Positions 8,167 to 16,972 of a stretch of DNA of 64,000 nucleotides are shown here, in pieces. How positions within the stretch are numbered: position 1 is the first letter of the stretch; each line of letters begins with the position of its first letter. The position numbers and the translations under genes were made by a program. Under the pieces are notes generated by a model. It had not been told where the DNA came from. It worked only from the letters and a program-made list of their open reading frames with translations, and ran no database searches. Where the stretch lies: NCBI GenBank assembly GCA_047620505.1, contig JBLHKS010000009.1, forward strand, positions 14,652-78,651. The letters run 5' to 3'. Origin of the DNA: JBLHKS01 sp047620505. GTDB taxonomy: Bacteria; Verrucomicrobiota; Verrucomicrobiia; Verrucomicrobiales; DEV007.

Positions 8167-9561
8167 ATGCGAAACACGTTTCTCATCCTCCTCCTTGCCG
8201 TAGCAGCTGCTGGCGCTCAGGCCCAATCCGAGTTTGACCGGCTAACCTCTCACGCCGCTCCAAAGCCGCTCGCCGAGGGTGCCTTGACCGAAGATTGGCC
8301 GCGGTTTCTCGGCGCTCACGACAACTCGACTTCTGCCGAAACGCACCTGCTCCGTGAGTTTCCCGAAGGAGGTCCAACCCTGCTCTGGGAGGTTGCTCGC
8401 GGCCAAGGATACGCGGCACCGGCCATCGTTGGCGATCGACTCTTGCACTACCACAATCTGGACGACGTCGATGTTCTCGAATGTCTCCACGCGGTGACCG
8501 GCAAGCAGTTCTGGGAGGTGCAGATTCCGAACAAATATCGCGACCGTTACGGATTCGCGAACGGCCCACGCGCGAGCCCGACAGTCGTCGACGGCAAGAT
8601 TTACACCCTCTCGGTAACGAGCTGGCTTCGCTGCCACAACCTGGATGACGGTAAGCTGATCTGGGAACGCGACCTCGCGACTGACTACAAAGTTCCGCAG
8701 TATTTTTTCGGCCACGGCCCCACGCCGTTGATCGTTGGCGATCGCGTGATCATGAATATCGGCGGCGAAAAGGGAGTTTGCGTTGGCGCGTTTCACAAGG
8801 ACACGGGCGAGACGATTTGGGAAACCAAACACGTGTGGCAGGCGAGCTACGCTTCGCCTCAGGTAGCTGAGTTTCATGGGAAGCAGCAGATCCTCGTCTT
8901 TGCGGGCGGCGAAAGTGATCCGCCAATCGGAGGCCTGCTTTTGATCGATCCCGAAACCGGCAAACTCCACGATGAGTTTCCCTGGCGTGGTAAAAAATTC
9001 GAATCGGCGACCGGTTCTTCGCCCTTCGCGATCGGAAACAATCGCGTGCTGATTTCCGAGACTTACACGGAGGGTGCGGTGCTCCTCGAAGTCGACGAGT
9101 CGTTCAAATTTGAAGAAGTCTGGAAGGCGCCTGAGTTCAAACTCCATTGGATGCAGCCGCTCTTGATCGATGATCATTTCTACGCATTCACCGGTCGCAA
9201 CGAGCCGGATGCGGGACTCGATTGCTGGAAGCTCGATAGCGGCGAACGCGCCTGGCGCGAGGAATTCATGTGGCCGGTGGAGGTCAATGGCCAGAGCTTC
9301 AAACTCAGCTTCTTTCGCGGTAGCCTTCTTCAAGCCGACGACACGATTTACACGTTAGGAGAAATGGGGACGCTTGGAATCCTCGATCTCTCGCCAAAAG
9401 GAGGAACAATCCGCCAGCAAGTTGATCTGTTCACTGCTCAGAGTTCGTGGACACCGCCAGCGGTCAGCAAGGGCCTGCTCTACATCTGCCAGAACTCGCG
9501 AGGCCTGTTCGATTCATCGACGCCGCGTTTGCTCTGCTACGATCTCCGTCGATCTGAATAA
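8167..9561 (+). CDS. Secreted PQQ-like beta-propeller protein
   Basis: A 464-residue exported protein. I chose ATG 8167 because it gives a clean Sec signal peptide (MRNTFLILLLAVAAAGAQAQ). An upstream in-frame ATG at 8113 would bury it. Repeated units such as DVLECLHAVTGKQFWEV, RCHNLDDGKLIWERD and GAFHKDTGETIWETK are the WD-type blades of pyrroloquinoline-quinone-like propellers. WPRFLG near the mature N terminus is typical of the planctomycete/verrucomicrobial 'PQQ-binding-like' family. No dehydrogenase catalytic residues are evident, so it is likely a binding or scaffold protein rather than an active quinoprotein. It begins a three-gene exported run with the SGNH and haem proteins downstream. 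Confidence 0.88.
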   Translation: MRNTFLILLLAVAAAGAQAQSEFDRLTSHAAPKPLAEGALTEDWPRFLGAHDNSTSAETHLLREFPEGGPTLLWEVARGQGYAAPAIVGDRLLHYHNLDDVDVLECLHAVTGKQFWEVQIPNKYRDRYGFANGPRASPTVVDGKIYTLSVTSWLRCHNLDDGKLIWERDLATDYKVPQYFFGHGPTPLIVGDRVIMNIGGEKGVCVGAFHKDTGETIWETKHVWQASYASPQVAEFHGKQQILVFAGGESDPPIGGLLLIDPETGKLHDEFPWRGKKFESATGSSPFAIGNNRVLISETYTEGAVLLEVDESFKFEEVWKAPEFKLHWMQPLLIDDHFYAFTGRNEPDAGLDCWKLDSGERAWREEFMWPVEVNGQSFKLSFFRGSLLQADDTIYTLGEMGTLGILDLSPKGGTIRQQVDLFTAQSSWTPPAVSKGLLYICQNSRGLFDSSTPRLLCYDLRRSE

Positions 9562-9563
9562 CT

Positions 9564-10727
9564 ATGAAGCTCGCAACTCTTCTAATTCTGGCGGGGCTCG
9601 CTTCAGCAGGTGCTGAGCCGGCGATTCGGCCCGGAGACCGCATCGCCATCGTCGGCAACACGTTTGCCGATCAACTCCGGATTCACGGGTACCTCGAAAC
9701 TCTCCTGCTCCATCACACCGAGGGAAAGCCGGTTTCGATTCGGAATCTCGGGTGGGGCGGCGACATGCTTTCGGCGCGTGACCGTCCAACCAATTTCGCG
9801 ACGGAAGAATCCACCCTGACAGCACACGAAACGGACGTGATCATCGCTTGTTTCGGGATGGGCGAATCCTTCGCGGGTGAAGCCGGTCTGGCCAATTTCA
9901 ACGCGGATCTGGAGGCGTTCATCGAATCGCATCGCGGAAAAATCTACAACGGCAAGACGGCAGTTCGGCTCATTCTGGTTTCGCCGATTGCCAGCGAAGA
10001 CCACGGCGATCGAACCCCGAAAAACGCGGAGCGAAACCGCAATCTGGAAGCCTACTCCAAGGAAATGGGCAAGGTTTCAAGGGCCGCGAAAATTCCCTTC
10101 ATCGACCTCTTCGAGCCCACGCGCTACCACATGAGCGAGCCGGCGACTCAGAAGTTTACGACGAACGGAATCCACCTCAATTCTTACGGGTACTGGGCCG
10201 TCAGCCGAATTCTCTACGGCCAGCTGACCGAAGCCAAGAGTCAACCCTGGCGTCTTTCCCTCGATGCTGAAAACGCGCTCGAATTCGAAATCACGGATCC
10301 CGCCGGACCAACGCTCAGCCCTCCAGTCGACGGAAGCCTACCACCTCAACTCGCCAATTTTCGCGACACGCTCCTCGTTGAGAATCTTGACCCCGGCGCT
10401 TGGCGGCTTGAGATCGATGGGCAGGCCGTTGCGAGCGCGACTCACGAAGAATGGTCCGAAGGAGTCGTGATCGATTCTTCACCGATCCACCAGGAAGCTG
10501 AGGAATTCCGGCAGGCGGTGAACGACAAGAATCTTCAATTCACCTACAGCTGGAAAGCGCTGAACCAGGTCCACATCGTCGGCGAACGCAAAAAATCGAA
10601 CAGCGGCCAGGCGCTTCCCGCCGAGGTCATCGAATTCAACCGACTTGCCGAAGAACGCGACGAGGCCCTTCGAAAAGGTAGCGAATTGAAAACTCGGACC
10701 TGGCAGCTCGTCCCTCAAAAACCATGA
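9564..10727 (+). CDS. Exported SGNH/GDSL-hydrolase-like protein
   Basis: A 387-residue protein with a short signal peptide (MKLATLLILAGLASAGAEP). The fold is indicated by GDRIAIVGNTFAD in the block I position, NLGWGGD in block II, and TNGIHLNSYGYWAV in block V. The catalytic serine of block I (normally GDS) is replaced by Asn-Thr, and the usual Asp of block V is not in place, so classic esterase activity is doubtful. The same replacement is common in SGNH-like proteins encoded beside PVC-type haem proteins. The stop overlaps the next start by four bases, so it is probably co-translated with the 1,120-residue haem protein. Confidence 0.82.
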   Translation: MKLATLLILAGLASAGAEPAIRPGDRIAIVGNTFADQLRIHGYLETLLLHHTEGKPVSIRNLGWGGDMLSARDRPTNFATEESTLTAHETDVIIACFGMGESFAGEAGLANFNADLEAFIESHRGKIYNGKTAVRLILVSPIASEDHGDRTPKNAERNRNLEAYSKEMGKVSRAAKIPFIDLFEPTRYHMSEPATQKFTTNGIHLNSYGYWAVSRILYGQLTEAKSQPWRLSLDAENALEFEITDPAGPTLSPPVDGSLPPQLANFRDTLLVENLDPGAWRLEIDGQAVASATHEEWSEGVVIDSSPIHQEAEEFRQAVNDKNLQFTYSWKALNQVHIVGERKKSNSGQALPAEVIEFNRLAEERDEALRKGSELKTRTWQLVPQKP

Positions 10728-13700
10728 AGAAGACCATTTTTTTGATTCTGTCAGGACTTGGAATCCTGCCAGCAGCTGCTCAGGACGCCAGCGGCATCAA
10801 AGCCGCAAACATCGCCGGTGCCGATCTTGAATTGATGCGGAATCACGATCCGAATGTCGAGCGTGAGCACTTCAATCTGCTTCCAGGTTACGAGGCCAAT
10901 CTCTTCGCGCAGGAGCCGATGTTGGCGAATCCGATCCACATGGTCTGGGATTCGCGCGGTCGGCTTTGGGTCGCCTGTTCTTGGGCTTACCCTCAACTTA
11001 AGCCGGGTGAAGTCGCCGACGACAAGATCATCATTCTTGAGGACACCGACGACGATGGCGTGGCGGACAAATCGACGATTTTCGCTGACGGCCTCTACAT
11101 GCCGACTGGAATCGAGTTGGCCAACGGTGGTTGTTTCGTCGCCCAAACGCCGGACGTTTTTTTCCTCAAAGACACCGATGGCGACGACGTGGCTGATGTA
11201 AAAGAATTAGCGCTGACTGGCTTCGGAATCGAGGACAGCCACCACTCGATCAGCGCCTGGCGACGAGGGCCGGGAGGCTGGATTTATTTTCAGGAAGGGA
11301 TTTTTCTCCACTCGCAGGTCGAAACTCTATATGGCGTTGTCAGGAATTACAACGGCGGCGTCTACCAGTTCAATCCAAGGACTCAGGAGCTTCGCGTTTT
11401 CTGCTCAGGTCAGGGCGGCAACCCGTGGGGCCACGTTTTTGATCGCTGGGGTCAATCGTTCATGGTGAACAATCCGCGCGTCACCTGGCTCACGCCCTCG
11501 ACCGGAAACAGCGGCCGGAAGGTTCCGCTTAATCCGCTGATCAGCACCGAAAAGCAGTGCGGTGGCGACATCGCAAGTGGCACGCATCTCGGCGACGAGC
11601 TTCGTGGTCAGCTCTTGACTTGCCGGTTTAAAAGCCGTGCGATTGTCCGCTACGATTTGGTCGACGACGACTCGGGATTCAGCGCAGCGGTTCAAAAGCC
11701 GCTGATCTCATCTCGTCACCCGAATTTCCGACCGGTCGACTGCAAAGTCGGGCCTGACGGAGCGCTCTACGTGGCCGATTGGTACAACTCGATTATTAAC
11801 CACGGTCAGCACGACTTTCGCGATCCTCGCCGAGATCACGAGCACGGGCGGATCTGGCGGATCACCCATAAAACGCGGCCGCTCGCGGAAAAGCCCGATT
11901 TGGTTGGCGCGTCAACCCAGCAGCTGCTGAATCATCTCAAGAGCCCGGAAGGCTGGACCCGGCATCAGGCGCGGAAGGAATTGAGCGAGCGTGACGGCGA
12001 CGAGGTGCTTCGGGAAATCGAAAAGTGGGCGGCGACAGCGACCGATGACCACGATTTGGTCGAGGCTTTGTGGGCATGTCAGAATGTCGAGCGCGTGAGC
12101 GAAGAAATTCTGACTCGGGTCCTTGCCGCGAAGGACGGCCACGCCCGGGCAGCTGGCGCACGGGTCATCCGGTACTGGCACAACGACCTCAGCGATCCGA
12201 TTTTGATGATCGCAAAACTCGCCGCTGACGATTTTCCGCGAGTCCGCCTGGAAGCGCTCTTGTCGGCTGGCTTCATTCCTCAGCCGGAGGCGTTGCCCGC
12301 CGCGTTGCACGTTCTCGATCATCCGCGAGACGGCCCAATCGACATTGCGCTGCCCCAAACCGTGGCTGCCCTCGAATCACTTTGGGTTCCAAAACTGGAG
12401 AGCGGCGAGCTTGAATTTGCGAAACCGGCGCACCGCGAATTTGCAGAGCAGGCCGCGGGAATCGGGTTCGATCGGCGCTTGGCTGAGTTTCTGAAGCAGA
12501 AAGATCCCAGCGCTTCGGATGTGGCTGAAGTTCGAAAGCGGCTCATCGGCGAAGGTACGGAAAGGCAGTTTCAAACGATCGTGAACGCACTGACGGCCAA
12601 GCGGAACGCGGCTTCGCCAAAGGCAACGGCTGCGATGCTTGAGGCGCTGCGTGAGGCGCGAAAGGATCGGGAATTCAACGCCGGGCGGAAAGTCGTCGGC
12701 CTCCGCGCCTACCTTGCAAACGAAGACGTTTCGATCGCATCTGCGGCAGCTGGAGCGTTAGGGATTTTTAAAGTTCGTCAGGCTGGGCCGGACCTGATTT
12801 CGCTGCTCAGCGATCAGCACCGCACGGCGGGTGCGAGACGAGCGGCCGCTGGTGCGCTCACTGAAATGGATCGGAGCGAATTCTTCAATCAACTCAAAGC
12901 GCTCGCGCTCGAAGGACCGATCGAAACCCGGTTTCACGCGGTTTCCGGCTTGATCAAAGCCGACGTTGTGGAAGCGGCTGGAGTAGCTCGCGTTCTGCTG
13001 GCCGAGGATCCCGGAAAGGCGGATCCGGCTGCGTTGATTCTGGATTTTGCGCAGCGTCGCCAGGGAGACTCTGCGTTGGCCGAAGCGTTGGCCGGCGCAA
13101 AAATTCATCCTGACGTGATCGCTAAAGTGGCTGAGTTTCATCGGCAGACAGGCCGGGTTCCTCGTCGGCTAACCGGATTTTTCCAGCCGGAGACGGGCGG
13201 ATCTTTGAGCGCGACTTTGCTCGAAGAAAATCGCGAAGCGCTGACGACGGCTGTGATCGAACTCGGCGATCCAGCGCGGGGTGAGCTGATTTTCCGACGC
13301 AAGAAATTGGCCTGCGCGGCCTGTCACGCGATCGGGCCAGCGGGTCCAGCGATCGGGCCGAACCTCGTCGCCGTGGGAGCAGCTGCTGGCCCGGAATACA
13401 TGGTCGAATCGATCCTTGAGCCGAACACGTCGATCGCTGAGCATTTCGAAACGCGGATGTTCACCCTCGTGGATGACTCGATTCGTGTCGGCGTGATCAC
13501 GAGCAAAACGGATGATGAAATCGTGGTTCTAGACTCGACTCAGGCCGGCCGCGAAATTCGGATTCCGACTGTGGAAATCAGGCGGCAGCAGACGATGCCT
13601 TCGCTGATGCCGGCGGGTCTGGCAGACCAACTTCGGGATCGGCAGGAGTTCCTCGACCTCTCGAATTTTCTCGCTGTGTTAGGCAAGCCGGGCCCCTACG

Positions 13701-14086
13701 CAAATGACGAGAGTCCTGTGATTCGAAAGTGGCGCGTCGCGGATTCGAATGAGTCCGAGTCGGCCTGGATTCCAGCTTACAGCATGGTCAACGGCGAGCT
13801 GCCAATCGAAGATTTTCCAGCTGGCGATACGGTTTTTGCACGCGGATTCGTGAACGTGCTTTCGGCTGGCGCGATCGCGCTGAAAGTTAATCAATCGGCA
13901 GGCCTTCAGCTCTGGATCGACGACGTCGAAATTCCGGATTTGTCCGAGCCAATTCAATTGGAACCCGGCAGACGAATCTTTACCTTTCGAATCGATCATG
14001 CGCTGCGAGAGCGGGCGGGCTTGCGAGTCGAACTGGTGCCCGGGCCGAGTTCCGAAGTGCGGTTTCAGACCGAAGGCGGCTTGTGA
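10724..14086 (+). CDS. PVC-type haem-binding dehydrogenase-like protein with HEAT repeats
   Basis: A 1,120-residue exported protein (signal MKKTIFLILSGLGILPAAAQ). In order: a beta-propeller 'membrane-bound dehydrogenase' region (about 30-390, with the calcium-like pattern DTDDDGVADKS), a HEAT-like alpha-helical region (about 400-830), and a single c-type haem site CAACH at residues 864-868. A conserved tail follows with SILEPNTSIAEHF and GLADQL, then a C-terminal beta domain. This arrangement is characteristic of PVC bacteria, where such proteins are thought to act in periplasmic electron transfer linked to polymer or sugar breakdown. That role is inference. It carries palindrome copies at 10770, 11918 and 13377. 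Confidence 0.93.
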   Translation: MKKTIFLILSGLGILPAAAQDASGIKAANIAGADLELMRNHDPNVEREHFNLLPGYEANLFAQEPMLANPIHMVWDSRGRLWVACSWAYPQLKPGEVADDKIIILEDTDDDGVADKSTIFADGLYMPTGIELANGGCFVAQTPDVFFLKDTDGDDVADVKELALTGFGIEDSHHSISAWRRGPGGWIYFQEGIFLHSQVETLYGVVRNYNGGVYQFNPRTQELRVFCSGQGGNPWGHVFDRWGQSFMVNNPRVTWLTPSTGNSGRKVPLNPLISTEKQCGGDIASGTHLGDELRGQLLTCRFKSRAIVRYDLVDDDSGFSAAVQKPLISSRHPNFRPVDCKVGPDGALYVADWYNSIINHGQHDFRDPRRDHEHGRIWRITHKTRPLAEKPDLVGASTQQLLNHLKSPEGWTRHQARKELSERDGDEVLREIEKWAATATDDHDLVEALWACQNVERVSEEILTRVLAAKDGHARAAGARVIRYWHNDLSDPILMIAKLAADDFPRVRLEALLSAGFIPQPEALPAALHVLDHPRDGPIDIALPQTVAALESLWVPKLESGELEFAKPAHREFAEQAAGIGFDRRLAEFLKQKDPSASDVAEVRKRLIGEGTERQFQTIVNALTAKRNAASPKATAAMLEALREARKDREFNAGRKVVGLRAYLANEDVSIASAAAGALGIFKVRQAGPDLISLLSDQHRTAGARRAAAGALTEMDRSEFFNQLKALALEGPIETRFHAVSGLIKADVVEAAGVARVLLAEDPGKADPAALILDFAQRRQGDSALAEALAGAKIHPDVIAKVAEFHRQTGRVPRRLTGFFQPETGGSLSATLLEENREALTTAVIELGDPARGELIFRRKKLACAACHAIGPAGPAIGPNLVAVGAAAGPEYMVESILEPNTSIAEHFETRMFTLVDDSIRVGVITSKTDDEIVVLDSTQAGREIRIPTVEIRRQQTMPSLMPAGLADQLRDRQEFLDLSNFLAVLGKPGPYANDESPVIRKWRVADSNESESAWIPAYSMVNGELPIEDFPAGDTVFARGFVNVLSAGAIALKVNQSAGLQLWIDDVEIPDLSEPIQLEPGRRIFTFRIDHALRERAGLRVELVPGPSSEVRFQTEGGL
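11918..11929. repeat. Iterated palindrome, perfect
   Basis: Flanks C...A. Reads QQLL in the haem/HEAT protein. Confidence 0.85.
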
Positions 14087-14727
14087 GCCCGAGGGAGATT
14101 GAACTCGCGCAGGTCCTCTGGGATTTTCACAGAATCGACGATAGTCTGGAGAAGGCCGACCTGATCGTCGGGCTTGGAAGTTACGATCTGCGCGTGGCCG
14201 AGCACGCTGCAAAGTTGCTTCGAGACGGATGGGCGAATTGGCTCGCCTTCACCGGGGCCGAGGGGAATTTCACGCGAGGCAAGTGGCCGAAATCCGAGGC
14301 GGAAATGTTCGCGGACGTCGCTCGCGGAGCCGGAGCGCCTGCGGACCAAATTCTGGTTGAGACTCGCGCGACGAACACTGGCGAGAATGCACTTTTGACG
14401 AAGGCGATGTGCGAGGCGCGTGGAATCGCGGTCGGATCGGTCATCCTCGTCGCGAAGCCGAACATGACCCGGCGTGGGTTGGCGACCTGGCAGCTCCGTT
14501 GGCCGGAAGTCCGCGTAATTTGCAGTTCACCCGACACGCATTTTTTGACCAGCCCAGCTGAGGGCCATTCGCCAGAAGAAGTGGTCAACGAGATCGTTGG
14601 CGATCTTCAACGGATGATCGAATACCCGAAATTGGGTTATCAGGCTGAGCAGGAAATTCCTGACAATGTCCTCAGCGCCTTCGAAGAACTCGTGTCGCTC
14701 GGATTCTCGAGCCACCTCATCAAGTAA
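14083..14727 (+). CDS. YdcF/DUF218 family protein
   Basis: A 214-residue soluble protein starting at GTG 14083, inside the stop of the preceding gene (GTGA overlap). Family features are DLIVGLGSYDLRVAEHAAKL, FTGAEGN, SEAEMFADVA, E.RATNTGENALLTK and VILVAKPNMTRR. YdcF-type proteins have a Rossmann-like fold and bind S-adenosylmethionine in E. coli. Membrane-bound relatives act on cell-envelope intermediates. No membrane segment is present here. The 3' end overlaps the convergent glycosyltransferase gene by eight bases. Confidence 0.88.
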   Translation: MSPREIELAQVLWDFHRIDDSLEKADLIVGLGSYDLRVAEHAAKLLRDGWANWLAFTGAEGNFTRGKWPKSEAEMFADVARGAGAPADQILVETRATNTGENALLTKAMCEARGIAVGSVILVAKPNMTRRGLATWQLRWPEVRVICSSPDTHFLTSPAEGHSPEEVVNEIVGDLQRMIEYPKLGYQAEQEIPDNVLSAFEELVSLGFSSHLIK

Positions 14728-15847
14728 GCCGCCCCGAAGGCACGCCCGTCGTCACTGGCGGATTCTCAAGAACGTCGAGCGTCGCGTTGACGGTCTCCTT
14801 CAAACGATAAAGCTGTGCCCAGCTGCGAATTTTCTCGCGCTCGACCTTTCGCCTCTTTGGATCGAGCCAACGTTCAATCGATTTGACTAACCCACCCACA
14901 TCGGATGGCCGCTCGACCGCTTCGCCCTGTTCGCCGTGAAGCATGATCTCTGAATAGCCGTTAGCCGTGCTCGTGATGACCGGGAGGCCGTGAGCAGCTG
15001 CTTCGATGCAGGCCTTGGAGAACGGATCGTAAAACGTCGGCAAAATGAACAGATCGGCGGCTTCGTAGTAGCGCGCGATCTCTTCGACTTCGCCCAGAAA
15101 TTTCACAGGTCCGAAAGGCAGGCCGAACCGATTCCCCTTCCCGATCACGAAAAGCTTCACGCCGCGTTTGCGCAACTTCGCCGCTGCGCGAATCGCGAAT
15201 TTCAGGCCCTTGCGCCGCCAGTCTTTGCCGGCGAAAAGCATCATGACGTCGGTCTCTTTCAGGCCGAGTTGCTTGCGGATTTCGGTGCGCGGATCGCCCT
15301 CAAGCGAAGGCGGTTTGTAGCCGTTGTAGACGACGCGGATCCGATCTGAGGGGATTTCGTAGTACTCCTGGATCTCATGCTTCACGAATTCCGAGTTGGC
15401 GATCACGATCGTCTTCGAACTCGGCCTGAGAAGTTCGCGCTCCAGCTTCAGCAGCTGCTGGCGGCGTGGCCGGAGGTTTCCGAGCACGTTGCGCAAAAAT
15501 CCGCCGATCGTTTTCCGGCGTCGATTGAGCCAAGCCGGGTAAACGCCCTCGCTCGACCGCCAGAAATCGCAGTCCCAGACGCGCTCGAAACTCAGCAGCA
15601 AATCGCAGTTTTCGTACGGCTTCGCGTCGCGCAACGCGTTTGCGAAGCCCAACGGCCCGTTGTCGGGGAGCCTGACGATTTCGGCAACCTCGGCGGGCTC
15701 GCCAGGCCAATCATCAGTCGTGTAGAACACGGTTTCATAACCGCGTTCCTTTGCCATTTGCGCGAAGCGGCTGACGTAGCGCTGCGCGACCGGGGTGGCC
15801 GAGTTTCCACGGCGGGCCAAACCAATTCGAGAGACTTCCTTAACCAT
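14720..15847 (-). CDS. Glycosyltransferase family 4 (GT-B fold)
   Basis: A 375-residue cytoplasmic glycosyltransferase resembling LPS core transferases of the RfaG/WaaG kind. The N-terminal GARRGN-like motif appears as RIGLARRGNSATPVA. The donor-binding half has GKDWRRKGLKFAIRA, FLGEVEEIARYYEAADLFILPTFYDPF (written as the family pattern) and the E-x7-E motif FSKACIEAAAHGLPVIT. It presumably adds a sugar to a lipid A core or similar glycolipid. The acceptor is unknown. It is a single gene on the minus strand, convergent with YdcF. A perfect palindrome at 15449 encodes Gln-Gln-Leu-Leu in it. Confidence 0.9.
   Translation of the reverse strand: MVKEVSRIGLARRGNSATPVAQRYVSRFAQMAKERGYETVFYTTDDWPGEPAEVAEIVRLPDNGPLGFANALRDAKPYENCDLLLSFERVWDCDFWRSSEGVYPAWLNRRRKTIGGFLRNVLGNLRPRRQQLLKLERELLRPSSKTIVIANSEFVKHEIQEYYEIPSDRIRVVYNGYKPPSLEGDPRTEIRKQLGLKETDVMMLFAGKDWRRKGLKFAIRAAAKLRKRGVKLFVIGKGNRFGLPFGPVKFLGEVEEIARYYEAADLFILPTFYDPFSKACIEAAAHGLPVITSTANGYSEIMLHGEQGEAVERPSDVGGLVKSIERWLDPKRRKVEREKIRSWAQLYRLKETVNATLDVLENPPVTTGVPSGRLT
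15449..15460. repeat. Iterated palindrome, perfect
   Basis: Flanks T...G. Reads QQLL on the minus strand in the glycosyltransferase. Confidence 0.85.
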
Positions 15848-15945
15848 TAGCGCGGTCGATCCGTGTTACTTGCCACGTTCGGGCCATCGGGCAAGCCCGG
15901 TTTGCCTGTTTGACGCAATTTGCGTCCACGCCTAGCTTCGCCGCC

Positions 15946-16392
15946 GTGAGCGAAAGTGACCAGACCCAGCCGAATCCGAAGCCAAAGCACGTCGTGCTCT
16001 ACGATAGCGATTGCTCGATGTGCACGTTCCAGATGAAAACTCTGACGTGGCTCGACTGGTTTCGCAAAGTGCGCTTTCTCGCGATCAAGGATCCTGAGGC
16101 CGCCGAGCTCGCACCCGATTTGGGGCGTGAGGATTTGATGGAAGCGATCCATTGCCTCGCGACCAACGGCAAAGTGCATCGCGGCGCGCGGGCGATTCGA
16201 TTTCTTGGAATGCGGATGCCGTTGCTGGTTCCGATGTCGCTGATTTTGTGGTTCCCCGGTGTGATTCTGCTGGCGGAGCTGGCCTACAAATTCGTCAGCA
16301 AGCACCGTTTGTTTTTCAGCAAATTTTTCGGCTGCAAAGGCGCCTGCGCGATCATGCCTGAGCGGAAGGATTCCGTGAAGAGCGAGCCGTGA
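15946..16392 (+). CDS. DCC-family thiol-disulfide oxidoreductase-like protein (DUF393)
   Basis: A 148-residue protein starting at GTG 15946. A TTG at 15910 would add 12 residues without homology signal. The family signature VLYDSDCSMCTFQM has the thioredoxin-like DxxC pair, followed by RVARFLAIKDPEAAELA-type sequence and a hydrophobic segment (PLLVPMSLILWFPGVILLAELAYKF, about residues 93-118) that may associate with the membrane. Redox activity is assumed from the family, with no defined substrate. It converges on the small lipoprotein genes, with an intrinsic terminator between them. Confidence 0.82.
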   Translation: MSESDQTQPNPKPKHVVLYDSDCSMCTFQMKTLTWLDWFRKVRFLAIKDPEAAELAPDLGREDLMEAIHCLATNGKVHRGARAIRFLGMRMPLLVPMSLILWFPGVILLAELAYKFVSKHRLFFSKFFGCKGACAIMPERKDSVKSEP

Positions 16393-16410
16393 GGCGTGCC
16401 AAGCGGATAC

Positions 16411-16449
16411 GAAAAAGCGGCAAACCCAGCCTCGCCGGAATTGCCGCTT
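16411..16449 (-). terminator. Intrinsic terminator of the lipoprotein unit
   Basis: Nine-base-pair stem AAGCGGCAA / TTGCCGCTT (16415-16423 with 16441-16449) and a 17-base loop. On the minus strand the stem runs straight into TTTTTC. It lies 24 bases past the stop of the minus-strand lipoprotein gene and just after the plus-strand DUF393 stop. Confidence 0.7.
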
Positions 16450-16472
16450 GAGTCGTTTCTTTCGAAAGTCGA

Positions 16473-16589
16473 TTACTTGCCGTATTCGACGTAGCCAGGC
16501 TCAGGAGCCGGAGCTCCTTTTTTCGCGCAAGCGCCAAGAGTGAAAGCGAAAGCGGCGACGGCAATAACAAGAAGTTTGGCAAATTTCAT
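16473..16589 (-). CDS. Tiny lipoprotein A (38 aa), PGYVE-G-K family
   Basis: Too short for most gene callers. Reads MKFAKLLVIAVAAFAFTLGA-C-AKKG, then a Pro/Ala-rich linker and the ending PEPGYVEYGK. The hydrophobic signal with lipobox TLGAC (Cys21) predicts a diacylated protein with a mature part of only 18 residues. It is paralogous to the next gene (16704-16829): signal, position of the Cys and the C-terminal PGYVE-x-GK are shared while the middle differs. Conservation of the two ends over a variable linker argues that both are real genes. Function unknown. Similar small peptides with lipobox and Lys tail can tether or stabilise the outer membrane, but that is only a guess. Confidence 0.75.
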   Translation of the reverse strand: MKFAKLLVIAVAAFAFTLGACAKKGAPAPEPGYVEYGK

Positions 16590-16625
16590 TTTTTGATTCG
16601 GTATAGATTCGTTGTGAGTAAGATT

Positions 16626-16645
16626 GCTCCTCGGAATTGAGGAGC
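16626..16645 (-). terminator. Hairpin between the twin lipoprotein genes
   Basis: Perfect 7-bp stem GCTCCTC / GAGGAGC with a 6-base loop, 59 bases past the stop of lipoprotein B. No T tract follows, so it may be a processing or stability hairpin rather than a true terminator. Confidence 0.4.
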
Positions 16646-16703
16646 GTCAAAGCTGAACTGAAATAGTGGGCGACGCAACTTACATCCCCGTAATGGAAGG
16701 AGA

Positions 16704-16829
16704 CTACTTTCCTTGCTCAACGTAACCTGGCATTGCTCCGTCATGCGTGGTCAGACGATTCTTGGCACAGGATCCGAGGGTGAAGGCGATCGCGGCGACG
16801 GCTAGAACAATCAGCTTTGCGAATTTCAT
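16704..16829 (-). CDS. Tiny lipoprotein B (41 aa), paralogue of the neighbouring gene
   Basis: Reads MKFAKLIVLAVAAIAFTLGS-C-AKNR, then a short linker and MPGYVEQGK. Lipobox TLGSC (Cys21) aligns exactly with that of lipoprotein A. About 60 % identity overall, concentrated in the signal peptide and the last eight residues. The ATG at 16829 is followed by the same ATGAAATT(C/T)GC start as its twin. Tandem orientation with 114 bases between the genes suggests duplication. It is divergent from rmlD, sharing a 143-base upstream region. Confidence 0.75.
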   Translation of the reverse strand: MKFAKLIVLAVAAIAFTLGSCAKNRLTTHDGAMPGYVEQGK

Positions 16830-16915
16830 GGGGTCTTGGTAATTTGGTTGTTGGATTTTGTTTTCCTGAATTGGAAACGCCGCATTTTGAACCGCTTCGG
16901 AAAGCTTGCAAGCCG

Positions 16916-16937
16916 AAATGCTAAATTTTCAGCATTT
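16916..16937. promoter_or_regulatory. Inverted repeat in the lipoprotein/rmlD divergent region
   Basis: AAATGCT and AGCATTT, 7-base arms with an 8-base A/T-rich spacer, 35 bases upstream of the rmlD start in the only clearly A+T-rich piece of this intergenic region. Candidate operator or promoter element. No protein can be assigned. Confidence 0.35.
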
Positions 16938-16972
16938 GATTCACGAACCAACCTGCGCCACCATCGGCGCGA

